From NCBI GenBank assembly GCA_030407005.1, contig JAUDYN010000001.1:3844001-3908000 (forward strand): DNA of 64,000 bases, given 5' to 3'. The position numbers and the translations under genes are program-made. Under the pieces are notes generated by a model. It saw nothing but the letters and a program-made list of their open reading frames with translations. It was not told the origin of the DNA and ran no database searches. Positions within the stretch are counted from its first letter, which is position 1, and each line of letters starts with the position of its first letter. This DNA comes from Desarmillaria ectypa (Eukaryota > Basidiomycota > Agaricomycetes > Agaricales > Physalacriaceae). Below, one piece after another: positions 45,792 through 57,792 of the stretch.

Positions 45792-47950
45792 CACGATCTG
45801 CCTCCCAGTCTAGGTCTGCACACCGTCCGAGGCGCTCTATGTCTGCCGACAGCAAACGCGAACCTCCCCCAGCGGAGCTTGATCAATTGCTACCGGGTAT
45901 CGATCTCGCACATCCCCGAGAACGTTCCCTTGGAGCTGCGGGTTCGACGACCCTGCTGGATAGAGCGTCTGATCAGCTTGCAGAACGTGGAAGACAAGAG
46001 TGAGTAACGGCCGATCTTTTTTCTCTGAATCGCCCTCTTACCGTTTTTTCAGAACAAAGACGGATGGTGGATCATCGAACACCGGAAAGACTGGTAAACG
46101 ATCGAAGAGCGCAGATGCGCTGTCTTGTTCAGCGTATGTCTTCTTTTTTGATTGCATCCCAACTATAGATGTTCATGCTGGGGGCATTAGTTTAGGTGCA
46201 AAGTCGTTGGCTGGAATATCTCCTACCGCAAAGTTGTCTTTCTCCAGTTATGCACATGATCGTAAAATCATCAGTTTGACCAACATACAGCTGGAAGCGG
46301 ATGCAAAAGTCGCCAACGTTTCTGAGATCAACGAGATGCTTGAATTCTATGGGGAAATGACCCAGTATATGAAGCCACCTCTCAATGAGGCAAGTACTTG
46401 TCTAATGACTGACTTGTGCCCATTCATTTTTATCCTACTTAGCATGAATTACCTGTAGTCGACAAACGGGTTGAACAAGTTCGCGATCACTTTCTCTCTC
46501 AAGTAGATGCATGCTCTGGGAGTAAAAACACTCCCGAGCTTCCACAACACTTTTGGGAGGTCGTTTTGGGCAGTCTATCATCTCTCTTGTGGGCGTCAGT
46601 CGGTGGCTACTCAAAGGAACTCGGCGGCAATTTGCACAACGAAGCTGAAGCTCGTCATGAGTGGGATATTCTTCTGAATTTGGGATTCGTTGAGACTCAT
46701 GAGCTTGCCTCTGGGCGAGTAGTGTAAGTCTCGTCCATCTACGCATCCGTCCTCTGTTTACCTTTGATTGTAGTCTTGAAAGAGCCCTATTGCTCTCCCG
46801 GAATGTCGCCGCAGACGTGATGCAAACCTCCCTCAAGCCTGATGGTGCTGAATTCAAGAGTGTCGCGAGACAGTCACGCAGTATCGCTTTTCAACATGTC
46901 CAACAATTAGGCGACGTTAACTCCAAGCTTCTCCGTCAGTCAGACGGCTTTGTTGCTGTTGCTTCCGCGCAATTCAACGATGTTTCAGCGCTTTTTGATA
47001 ATGCCGAGGCAGCCAAGAAGGCTATACTAAAACGTGCAGGAGATGAACCGGAACTGGGCATCGTTGATGCCATCTTGGCGTTGCCGTTGGAGCGCCTGAA
47101 GAACATCGAGGAACCTCTTATTCGTGTCACAGAGACCCGTGCAACCGTTCAGGCCGCTAGAAGGGCTCTTAGCCCAGACAATATTGCTGAGCCAGTTGAA
47201 AATGCGGTATCAGAGAAGCCGAAGGTGAAAAGATCTAGGTCGGCTCGCGGGGGCTCAAGACGCACCCAGTCTACTACGACGCAAACGGAGCTACTTGCTA
47301 TTGTGGAAGAGCAGGAGGGGCATTTCCGGGCGCCCGACGGGGGGGGCAACAAGGGAGGAGCAAGTGACACCCAGGTCGTCAACAATGCAGAATTACTGCA
47401 CCCTTTTGCGGTGACGTGCTCCGAGACCAAACCGGCACCCAAGATGGTATTCGCTCCTGGTGTGGTGATGAACGTCAAGGAGCTCCTTACCAAACTTCTG
47501 CTGGCCGTTCTAGTCGCCGAGTACAAGAAACCTACCCAGACTTACGCGAAGGCCCTTGTGCAGGCAAAAATGTATCTGGAAGCTTCGGTTAGGTATCTCA
47601 CAAGTTTTGGAGTGACCAAGCAAGCTATCTTCGCGCTAGCTACAGATGGTGTCGAAGGAGCTATTATCATGGCTTGGTGTTCTAGCGACTCAGAGGCGAG
47701 TTCTTTTCTTTCGCTACTGTACTTCATGTTCACCTTGTTCTAGAGCGTCTATATCGTGGAACGCAATGTACGGACATTCAATGTCTCCTCGCCCATTGAG
47801 GTCTACCATTTCGTGACGGTACTTTTATGTCTGCGAGAGTATAGTGATACTACACTGAAGGACGCGGTCAAGGAGGCGTTACGAGCCGATGACTTCAAGC
47901 AAACTAGCTGGAACAAAACGGAGCAATTCAATAGAATGGAGCAAGGTTAA
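45767..47950 (+). CDS. Uncharacterised 640-residue protein, six exons
   Basis: I do not recognise this family. The exons that keep one frame are 45767-45999, 46053-46133, 46191-46389, 46443-46723, 46774-47695 and 47744-47950. The introns at 46390-46442 and 47696-47743 start with GC (GAG|GCAAGT and GAG|GCGAGT), because no GT site keeps the frame. The N-terminus is Ser/Arg-rich (RITRSASQSRSAHRPRRS). A Lys/Arg-rich linker (KPKVKRSRSARGG) precedes a C-terminal helical region (VMNVKELLTKLLLAVLVAEY). The start ATG overlaps the end of the upstream frame by about 8-25 bp. Confidence 0.7.
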
Positions 47951-49220
47951 TTGGGATTTATGGATGCTTTACTTTTGCTTTGACCGACGTGTACACATGC
48001 TTTCTATTTGCTATCGAAACGCTCCGCTACAAATTCTATATTTGTTTTGCGTACTTTTTCATGTGAGGCGGCACTCCCCGTATAATACCCATTTTTCTTG
48101 CCTCAGTTTTCAGCACTTGTTTCCCTTCGCATAGCTTCTGTCCAAAGTCTCTTGTAGATAGGACTCCATGCAGGCCAGGCACATCTCAAGTCACGTGTCA
48201 TTCAACGCGTCGCCATACATACTTAGTACGTCTGGGAAGCGACCGTAGCCGAGGCGCGATTTTAGCACAATCTTCCAATTACTGTGCTCTCTTTCCCCTC
48301 GTCTTTTGTCTAATGGCAAATCATAGGCACTATGACCGACCAAAATATTGGAAGGTACTGCTTGCTAGATTGTACTAAGTCCACCGCAGCCAGGTACACG
48401 GTTCTACATGCTAGAAGGTGGACATGAATATGCGGCTGCTACGAACTCTGATGTGCAGCAAAACTCGGCGAAGCCGGATGAGCTATCTCCCGAAATGCTG
48501 TATTATAGTCGCGACGACCTGGACACTGAAGCTGCCTGCCAGTGTACAAGGTAAGGATAATGGCTCCGAAGAGAATACAGTCAAAGTCTCCTACTTGCGA
48601 GGACGTCCACCTCGTTGTATGTACGTTTACCTTCACGTTCGCCTAGCTTCTCTGGATACCATCATGAACGTTCCATCTGTCACAACAGGACGATTGACTA
48701 GTAGTATTCCCAACCGTCAGCGATGGATTCTTGCCGACTCCAGGCATCGTATCTCCGGCACATAAGGAAGGACGAAACTATCATAAACCCACCGATCTTC
48801 ACGCATCCGATAACTTCGAATTTACTAGCTAAGATCCCCTGGACGCTCCACATTTCACCCCGTCGTTACTAGAATGCTGGAGTCTTCGCGGTCCATTCAA
48901 TACATATGGATGCAACGCCGCGATTGATCCTCCTTTGTATGAGGACCGGCGGGAAGCAACCAAAATCTTCTCCAGTAGCTAAATCATTATTATACTAATG
49001 GTGTGTGTTTAGCTTCTCTCGACTGGTCGAGCTTCAGCAGGGACAAGTAATTGGATCCGAATGAGGTCTCCTCCCGTCTCTCAAGATGCACCAACTTTGT
49101 TTGATAAATATCGTAGTAGTTTCCGGGTGGCTACCCGTCCGTGGGTCTTTTTTCTCACTTCTATCAGGCTTTTCTGATCGACCTTGCTTTTATATATAAA
49201 GGCCTATCTTCTGGCCTGTT
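47951..49220. other. Intergenic region
   Basis: No frame with convincing coding character. A TATATATAAAG box at about 49190 could belong to a promoter, but no gene start was tied to it. Confidence 0.4.
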
Positions 49221-49886
49221 TCATAAACCCATCTCCGAGTCTCGGTGAGAAAAAAAGGCCTTTTGAGCCCTACTCATCAATGAATTATACCATAGGTTTG
49301 ACGCGGCTACATAATCTATGTATAGCAAGCAAGGGATGACGGAACCGTTATTCGAACTCGGCGCGCCTACGTAGAGCGTCTCCAGAGTTCCCGATCCTGA
49401 TCGTGAGCCGTGGTATAGTTCTGGCGAGACCTGAATATCACAGCTCCTAGTCGCAGTTTTCCTGTGAAATTTTTCGAGGAACAGGCTAGGATCTTGGTTC
49501 AAATGCTGGGGATCTTGAGGTGATTGCTTTACTTGGACTGTCAGTTCCTCGATAACGAGGTTCTGATGACGACACTTCGAACATGACAACGTTCATCATT
49601 CTCAGTACTACCACCAGTGGAGCATAACACCACCAGGTTGTTGTTCCTCAGACCGGGATTCAGAGAAATTGCCGTGACAGGCTATTCGTTCACGAACTTG
49701 TAATCTTCTCCATCTTTGGAAGTTCGGGAGTTTTACAGTGGTAATGATAACTCTCCGTCGAATATTCTCTATCGAAGCAACTGAGCCTCGAGGATGCAAT
49801 TGCTGCCGGTCTTCAATTAAGAGGAAATTTCCGTTGTGTATCTTCAGGATATCTATACCTGCACACAGCCATAATCAGTGCAGTAA
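49221..49886 (-). CDS. Doubtful spliced hypothetical gene
   Basis: Two minus frames can be joined: one from about 49886 (IDILKIHNGNFLLIEDRQQ) to GGVMLHW near 49610, and one ending at 49221 (122 codons, HQNLVIEELTVQVKQ). An intron starting GTGGTAGTACTG and ending TTCGAAG would link them. No start codon or domain is clear. It could be a chance arrangement or a decayed gene. Confidence 0.25.
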
Positions 49887-50108
49887 CATCTTTCCTCTAC
49901 CCTTTCAGGTTATGTATAGTGGCTGAAGATTTTGGCCACGTAACAATCAGTATTGAAAGCGGCTTGAAATTTGATCTCATGTCTGGCAATAACGTGAACT
50001 TGTGACCGTATCTCGGAATTGATCCACATGGTTCGTTAAGACCCTTCCTTAATTCTACTGTCCCTTTTGACTCGACACGCCCATCCATAACGCAAACGCC
50101 CGTATGTG

Positions 50109-52359
50109 ATGAATCTTGGAAGTCTCCTTCCTTTGAGTTTCGTGGCTCTTCTGTCGTCCTTCATTGTCGCTGCTCAGGTGAGCTATAGCCTCGTCTCGGC
50201 TTACAAACAAACATCTCACCCGAATATTCCCAGGATGATCATTACGAAGCTGTGGGTCGCATTTTTTCACGATGCAAATCAATTCAGAGTTCATTTGGTA
50301 TATAGTTGAACAACAACCAGGGTCAGACACCGTGTGAGCTGGTCGAGGAAATGGAGCGGTGTCCACTGGCAAGGGCAGTTCGATGGGATACAGCAGGATC
50401 AGTGCTTGGTAGAAGGAGAGCTTCTCGTCCACAGCATGTACAAAGTGTAGAACCGAGTCCAAACTGGTGTACATGGTACGTTGTTTGCAACTGGTGTACT
50501 TTTGTTGTACTCAACCGCAGACAGCACGAACGTCTTCTTCAACATCTGGAGCGCCTGTCTGATGAGTCAAGGCAACTACTCGCTGACTTCGGATCAGTGG
50601 CAAAACCAGTGCGAGCAGCAGCAATTGCGTATCAGTACATCCAAGCGGTCTGTTGGACACCAAGATCATGTACCTGTGTGGGCCTATGCTGAGATGCCAG
50701 TCAATCAGACCTTCAATATTCGCCAAGCCGTCGACTGTAAGCAAGCCTTCCTCGGGGCATATCTTGTGTCGCTTATTCTTCCGCAGCTGGGAGTTCTGAA
50801 AATCAAGGCAGCAACTGGTCAAAGTATCAGATCATCACCGTAGTGGCTATATCCTGCTCAGTTGTGGGCGTAGCGGCGATTTTCTTCTTTTTGTTCCGGT
50901 GGAGGAATATGTGGGCTCGACACCACGGTATATCATTGAAAGGCTTCTCGTTCAAGTTTCCCCGAATCCCTCACGGGCCGAAGAAAGTACGGAGCGACAG
51001 CAGGGACAACGATTGGGCCATCGACGATGAAGTGGAAGCCTTGGAAGATTATGAGTTTGTGAGCACGCCATCTGCATCACGGCACGGACATATCCGGTTA
51101 TCGTCTTATCCAACGCCCTATGATGGCCTAAAGCAGCGTACATGGTACGTACGATCCCAGGACTTTTTTCGAAGGACGGGGCACAAATTCCTTGGCATTG
51201 CGGAATCCATACCTCTCCCGTGGAGAACGAATCCCGTGCACGTTAAAGCGCTCTCTCGCAACGTGGTTTTTGATATAGACGACACCGCACTCAGCACAAA
51301 GGCTGACTCTACGCTTGAGAACTATCGCACGGCGGGAAAGCCGGTGTACACTGGTCAGGCTGTACCTGGATCTAGCAGGCTCTTTCGGAGTAACGGCAAC
51401 ATCTTATCATTGGCGGATAATGAAAGCCTCATCAGTAATAATGGTGAAGATCAGCTTGGGTTCGAAGCTGATAGCGAACAAGAACGACTTATCACTCCTT
51501 CCGAAGAGTTCCCTGCCCCGCCCAGTGTCATGCTGATATCTCGAGGCGGAAATGATTTCACTCTCGAATCAGGAGAAAGCCGCTCGCAGCAAAAACATGC
51601 AATTTCCCAAGAAGTACACGTCCCCGTCGCTTCCAGCTCACGTCTTCCTGAAGTAAAGGTACGTGCTGCATACATCACAAATATTGTCGTTTTAATTTTC
51701 AGGTTCAACAGCATCAAACAATACTGCGACCCCCACCGGCACCGACATATCCCGCTCCCTTGCCTCCTATGTCTCCTCCACGAAGCATACAACGTCTGCG
51801 CAAGGCATCGTCAGACAACATGCTTGGTTTACATACGGGGCCACCACCGTCCCGCGACGGAGCAGCATACCCCACGCCTACGGCTTCTTCCAGCCACCTC
51901 CCCATTCACCCACCTTCCCCCCTCTTCATCCACCACCCCTCCGTCGAAGCTCTCCAAAACGCTTCCACGTCCCACTTCCACCTTCCTTCTGACCCTGCAA
52001 CACATTCCGCTCTGCCCTCATCCACCTACAGCGACGATGACCTTCCCCTCATCTCCTCTCCACCATACCACGCATTGCCTCTGCGAGACGAGAGGATACT
52101 GACACCTCCCCCTCCCAATATCCCTCCGCCCCCACTGACACCCCCTCAACTTATGTCAACACCCATGTCGATTCGCCCGCTCCCGCTGCCAGATTCATCC
52201 CTGACCCCATCGGCACGGAACCTCTCGAGCGAGAGCGTCATTCCCGCTCGAACGGATCCTGTGATGCTGTTCTCCGGTCCAGTACGAGCGGCGGGATATA
52301 TGTCCTCGACAGACTCTTTAGGCCGCTCATCTCCAGCGTCCCCAGACGTGTACAGGTGA
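50109..52359 (+). CDS. Single-pass membrane protein with Cys-rich extracellular domain
   Basis: Six exons (50109-50177, 50234-50251, 50306-50475, 50525-50736, 50787-51658, 51703-52359) give 665 residues. A signal peptide (MNLGSLLPLSFVALLSSFIVAAQ) is followed by NNNQGQTPCELVEEME, then WCTCTNVFFNIWSACLMSQG. These Cys motifs are common in membrane proteins of Agaricomycetes whose function is not known to me. One membrane helix (SCSVVGVAAIFFFLFRW) ends the outer part. The long inner tail is Ser/Pro-rich, with many PPP runs at the C-terminus. It may act as a surface sensor or anchor, by inference only. The intron 2 donor (GTGGGT) and intron 3 acceptor (CAGACAG) were chosen to keep the frame and the C-T-C motif. 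Confidence 0.8.
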
Positions 52360-53282
52360 TGAAATCGACACTGTTGGATTTATTTCTCCATCTATCTTGG
52401 GGCGGGATTTACATGGACAAATATTTAGTTCTGTTCTTGCTATACGCAAAGCTATCGATGTACATGTATTATCTTGTAAGTTATGCAGCCACAGTTGAGC
52501 TAACTTGCGACTTTTCTTCATGATACCCTCAGTCAACAATTATCTGTCTCAGGATATTCAGGTGTTACACTGCGCAGTACTGAAATGGTCAGCCCTTCTC
52601 ATTACTCCTCAGATTCTATGCGATTTCTTTCATTCTCACCGAAAGCACTCTGAGCACTTCGCCGTGGAGAAAGATTCAGGATTCACCTTTTCGAGGACGC
52701 GGCTTGTTTGGGTAAACCGGTAACCGGTGGAGTAACAAAGAACAGAAGTGGCGACGCTGATGCCGCTGCAAAAGCTTACATGTGAAAGTGAGCTATTCAA
52801 AGATAGTACTAATACTGACCGGCCCCGATTGCCAAGTGATGTCCAATCCAGCTTAGTGACTTCTTTTTCACGCTAGCGAGGACTATACTCTTCCTGGAAA
52901 GACGTACATTGTACGGGTATATGTTCGAGGCTGACTTGCGCAGCAACCCATGTATTCCTCCTTTCAGTTGTAAGAAAGCCTAAAATACCTATCCAGACGC
53001 TTCTTCTTCTGTGGCGCTGGTAGAGGCACTGCCTACAGTTCTTCGACGGTTGATGAACCCTTCGTCGCAGCTCTTAGACCAATATTCTAGATGAATCCAA
53101 AAAAGCAGCAGTCTCTCCTTAGCCTCATTTCTGTACCCCGTATTGGGCATCGGCCGATGCCATTGGTGACTGCGGATGTGTTTAGCATACGAAGTTCACC
53201 TGCGTTCTGGTTCTAGTTCTGAATCGACTTGGTACTAGCACAAAACTGTTACATTGTAGGTTTCTGAGCGAAATTCAAGGCG
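52360..53282. other. Intergenic region between convergent genes
   Basis: The membrane-protein gene and the methyltransferase gene converge here. Nothing further was recognised. Confidence 0.5.
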
Positions 53283-54544
53283 CTAAGCCTCCGGTCTAAA
53301 TTTGGAACATAACCTCTGGACGTCTTCATGATTGGTCCTGCAGCATCCACCGACTATTATGCCTCCCCACGATGCTTCACCTTCAATATTTTTCACGACA
53401 CCCTCTATATTCTGTACCCATTCTTCGTGTTTTTCAGCTGCAGTCTTCGTGTTACCCACCGTCCACGTTTGTGTTACTGGATCGTACGCGTCGCCTCCGT
53501 TTGGATATACCACGAACCAAGGTTTCTGAAGTAGATGAAGTTCCTTCACCGTGCTGGTGACCTGGGGTGTTAGAGCCCGTACGTGCTCCATGGAGGTACA
53601 GTTGATTCCAAAACCAGACGGCGTGGGTAAAGTGTCATCTTTCAGTGCGGCAGCAACGACACCGGCAACATTCAGCGCTCCTCCCGCTCTTGGAGTTTCG
53701 GGAAACACGCCACCAGGAAACACGGCCTCTATCCACCACGGTTTTGACTCGAGGCCGTCCTGCTTTATCCGAGCCTCCACCATCTCCATAGCTTTCCTGA
53801 CAGCTCGTATCTCTCTAAGCAAAGGAATGGTTTCGAAGGCAAGGCAATCGATCTGGCCCCAAGTTTCCGGATCGCTCAAGAAGACCTCAACTCGTTCAAA
53901 ATGAAACAAAGCAAGGGCGTTGATGGATACCTGCTCCTGCTCAATCTCGTCCGAACTGTACGAGTTGAGGTTTTCTCCCTCTGTCCTGTACGCACGAGGT
54001 CCGTATGGAGGAGGATAATACCCGTCGAATTCATGTGCAATATCCAGGCTCGCACCGAATGCGCCCAAGGAAAGACCAATCCGGACGTCATATGAGCCTG
54101 CAGGACGCTCACTATTGAAGATCTTGCGAGCCTCGTTAGCTAGCTGCACCGATTTACGCATGATCGCGATTGCTTCTTCTTTTTGGTATCCAGCTCGATA
54201 AAAGGTACTAAATGAAGATTGGTACCTGACAGTTGACGGTCACGAAGTAAGCATTGAGAAACTACAAGTACACACTGGAAACTTACGTAGAGGTGAGGAT
54301 GACTTGTGCACCTGCGCGGAAAAAGGCAAGGTGCGCTTGAATCATGACATCAGGCTGTTCCACGACGGCTCTTGAGGACCACAGAGGTGTATTAGATATA
54401 TTGACATTAAAGTCGGTTTCAAGTGTAGTTCCCTAGCCCATCATTGAGATACTTATTGTATTCATGGACCAACACATGACTCACCAATCCTCCATCAGAT
54501 ATTACAGGTGTTTGGGGGAATATTTTGGACAGTAGCGACGTCAT
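53283..54544 (-). CDS. Homocysteine S-methyltransferase
   Basis: This enzyme makes methionine by moving a methyl group from S-methylmethionine or S-adenosylmethionine to homocysteine in the cytosol. Three exons (54485-54544, 54287-54432, 53283-54225) give 382 residues. The start MTSLLSKIFPQTPVISDGGL leads into the GTTLE motif typical of the family's N-terminus. Zinc-binding Cys are seen in GFGINCTSM and GGCCRTNHEDV near the end. The length is slightly above the 320-340 usual for fungal members, partly because of an insertion around PYGPRAYRTEGENLN. It is the leftmost of five minus-strand genes in a row. Confidence 0.92.
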
Positions 54545-54856
54545 CTTAAAGCCTCGAAATTACTTCGCTCCCCCTATGCGAATATTTCCAGAATAAATTT
54601 TCGAGCCGTAAGCCGGCAATGGCGAGAGTCTAGGTGGTTCAACGGCCCCGGGCCCATCGATGAGCACAGCCACTCGGGTCCTGCCGCCTCTAAATCCAAA
54701 AGCGGACGAAACGAAACAAAAACGAAATCAATTCGCTGCGTGTTCGAAGAGGACATGGGCATTAGATGAAGGCTCTCGAATCTCTCAGGCTAGGAATAGT
54801 CTATGTAACAAAAACAGTTCAAACTCCCAACAAAAAATAATTTAAAGTCCCAAAAA
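54545..54856. other. Short intergenic region
   Basis: About 310 bp between two minus-strand genes. It must hold the methyltransferase promoter. No motif was identified. Confidence 0.4.
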
Positions 54857-56504
54857 TCAATCGTAATACTGCTGTGGAGCATCAGACATTAGAAGTTCGT
54901 CTGAGTTCATCCGCTTTTTTCTACCCTCCGCTTCTTGTCTGTATTGCTTGGGTAGAAACGCCAACCCGGCTGAGTATAGAAGCGGCAACAGCTGATTTCA
55001 AAAGGTTCACCGAGCGGTCAGGATAATTAGAATTGGAAGACGCACCACAACCCATATATACCATGCAATATTCGCGCCGTTTGCAACATCTCCTCGGCCA
55101 GTAGAATTGGCCCATTCAGACACATATCCTGTCCTGACTTGGTAGAATGCCAAACCGATGATGATCAGTCCAAAGATAGCATGCAAGTAATTTTGGGGCG
55201 GACGACCAATAAATCTCTTGGGTTTTACCCAGTGGATAATAGCGCCCAAAGAACACTGTATCAAGTAAAGGACAAATATGCCGGCGCCCCATTTCTGAGG
55301 AGGGGGGTTAGAACCGAAGAAAGGACAGAAACGGGACACGACGTACTTGGTGGTCATCGCTCAGATGAGGTACACCTTGGGAGCTTACACCCTGCACGCC
55401 CAAGGCAAAACCCACAACGATGAGAGGTCCAGCTAAAGCCATGTGTTATAAGCTAAATGTCGAGTAGCGTCTTTGGGACTTACCGAGAGCAAACTGAGAT
55501 ATCCAGTGACCCGTGTACCACTTTGGGGTAAATGTTCTTACATATCGGGCAAGTAAAGACCCCAAGGGTAGGAATAGTAGGAAGCCCAGAATGCAAAGGA
55601 TGGCATGCACAACAAGCAGGCGCTCAAAGGGCTGCAGAGGATCTGACGAGTGACCAGAGGTTATATTCCCGTTCAGATTCAACACGAAGCTTCCATAACC
55701 AATATGTTCTTCGAGGTCGGCATCAACGCTAGAGGATCCAGGATTCTCGGATCCGAAGCCGAAAATTATTCTTTGAGTTGTAGCATTAGTTTTCTAGAAG
55801 ACTGTCTGTCAATAGATCTGTCCGAAAGGGACGAGAGCGTAGCATACGTCAACAGTGAATGTGAATGTAGTATTTGATGTAGACGTCTAAAATAAAATAA
55901 TGAACAGCGATACGAACACCTTGAGAAGATGCATACGGAACTTGCAGCTTCGACGAGGGCTGCGACTCTATCAGGTTTACTGTCGACCCGGGGAGTATCA
56001 TGGCCGTTACCCCGCCGTTGGGATAATGTTATGGTTCCATCGCTGTTGGACCACATGATAACCATTTGCGTGTTGTCCATACGGTTCCCGAATCCTCTAT
56101 TCGCCTATAAGCAAAACAAGACTACCACAAAGGAGATACACGAAGACATACATGCCCATCCACCCCACGGTTTGGGAACCCGTACTGGACAAAGCATCTA
56201 ATCGTACAACAATCAAATTTTACAGTACAGGGGCAAGAAGCGAGGGACGAACATTGCACCGTAGTTTCGTTCACGGTCGCCTTGATACACATATCCTATA
56301 CATCTCTGTTAGTTGGAAGGGGGTAAATTTGAAAAAGGTGCGTACTTGGCCGCATCGGTAATCTCCAGTCACAGACGACGACGACTGTCTTGGACATCAG
56401 CAAGCATGTTGACTGAGACGGCAGGAACGACGCACGTTCGAAGACTGTGCAGCGGCAACCAGGCCGTAGAGCGTCAGTAACGGTGTTACACGAGAGAGAT
56501 GCAT
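54857..56504 (-). CDS. DOMON/cytochrome b561 membrane protein A
   Basis: It is a predicted heme protein that passes electrons across the membrane. Ten exons (56436-56504, 56346-56384, 56253-56295, 56152-56197, 55937-56096, 55848-55886, 55484-55793, 55347-55432, 55046-55294, 54857-54991) give 391 residues. The signal peptide is MHLSRVTPLLTLYGLVAAAQ. The DOMON part resembles the cellobiose-dehydrogenase cytochrome domain: GWMGIGFGNRM and MVIMWSNSDGTITLS, with a His in LEEHIGYG as likely axial ligand. The b561 part keeps His in VVHAILC, WYTGHWIS, IIHWVKPK and NYLHAIFG. The C-terminal tail is short and charged. Protein B (59928-61704) is its duplicate. Confidence 0.9.
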
Positions 56505-57792
56505 CAGAACAAGAGACAAAAAACCTACCTTGTAATTTATATAGGGATGCCTGGTTGTAACACACGTTGGCAGCGGATCAGGGTCGATCGAGCCGTCTTG
56601 ATCACTGCGCAGCTCTGTCCAATCAGAGGGCTGCAGTAACTAATCCGCAGTAGTTGACTAGAAATCACAGCCTTGCTGTTGTCGGTTGGACACCGCCTTC
56701 TGCTGGGGTAAACCGAAAAGGCCTCACTCCTGGAAGATGGACGTGGGACTTGATTTAGACAATAGAACTAAAACTCTGACCAGGACTTCCGTAATAGGCA
56801 TGAAAAATGACACGATTGGATTGTATCGCAGCCGTTGTCCGCTAAGGCTCGTGCAGTTTTCTTAGAGCCTAGGTGCAGGGGCCGGTGTATGCACTAACCT
56901 CGATAAGCCGCTGTGCATCCGACCAATTTATTAAGTCCTCGTGATATTATCGCAGTAATACATGGAGAGGTCTAGACTGATGACTACAGCAAGCCTCGTA
57001 ATGGGGCGAAGGGGTGCGGGGCTACATGGACAGTTATTTTTAGCGTCGTACCTTAGAAGATCTCAGTTACGAGTATACAATGACATGAGCCGGAAATGAG
57101 ACTTCCAGGCGCTGTGACTGTTTTACATGTAACAGCCTCGTCACTTCAATTCCTTTGCTCATATCAACTTCACTGACGCAGTTAAATTCAGTCTATTGAT
57201 CTGCTCCTATACTACATCATTCACCCCTGAGAAGCGCTTAGATATCAGCGAGCCCGACTCAGTTGAAAGAGTCTGCTTAGTGAAGAACTCTCAGTTAGTG
57301 AGAATAAATCACCAGAAAATTTAGAGACTTCTCCGACGAGAACACAATAGTGGTAACTGTAGCACGACAGCGGTTACGACAGGCTCGATACCAGTATCAT
57401 TGATGATTCCGCCCGAAAATGATATCCCCTAAACGACATGAGCACTTTTGTGAAATGGACAATCAAAAGTACGCACTGGCTTATGGGATCTGGGACCTTC
57501 CTATGGATATGTGCTTCAACATTGTTCAGTCACATCACCAACAGCAAACCCACGCCTAAGGACCACCCTACCTGCGGCCCCGTGACAAGATCAATGGACC
57601 AAAAATCACGCCTCGGATCACGTTGCGTCGGTGTTGGACACAACCACCTTCTGATTGCTCAGAATCTCAAAGTCTTGAAAAGTTTACGAGGCAGGTTTAA
57701 TAAACGCAAGTGAAATCTCTCCTTCACGAACACGCATCGGGACCATTGAAAAAGACAGTTTGCTTGGCCAAATTCGCAAGACAACGGCATTA
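56505..57792. other. Intergenic region
   Basis: A 91-codon plus frame at 57438-57713 has no recognised domain and no paired exons. I do not call it a gene. The rest shows nothing. Confidence 0.45.

Noticed and set aside
48418..48765. 115-codon plus frame as a gene
   Set aside because: No domain or spliced partners. Composition does not stand out from the surrounding intergenic DNA.
51714..51905. Minus-strand frames across the proline-rich tail of the membrane protein
   Set aside because: They are mirror frames caused by repeated Pro and Ser codons of the real plus-strand exon.
57438..57713. 91-codon plus-strand frame as a gene
   Set aside because: No recognised motif, unclear start context and no neighbouring exons. 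It is likely chance.
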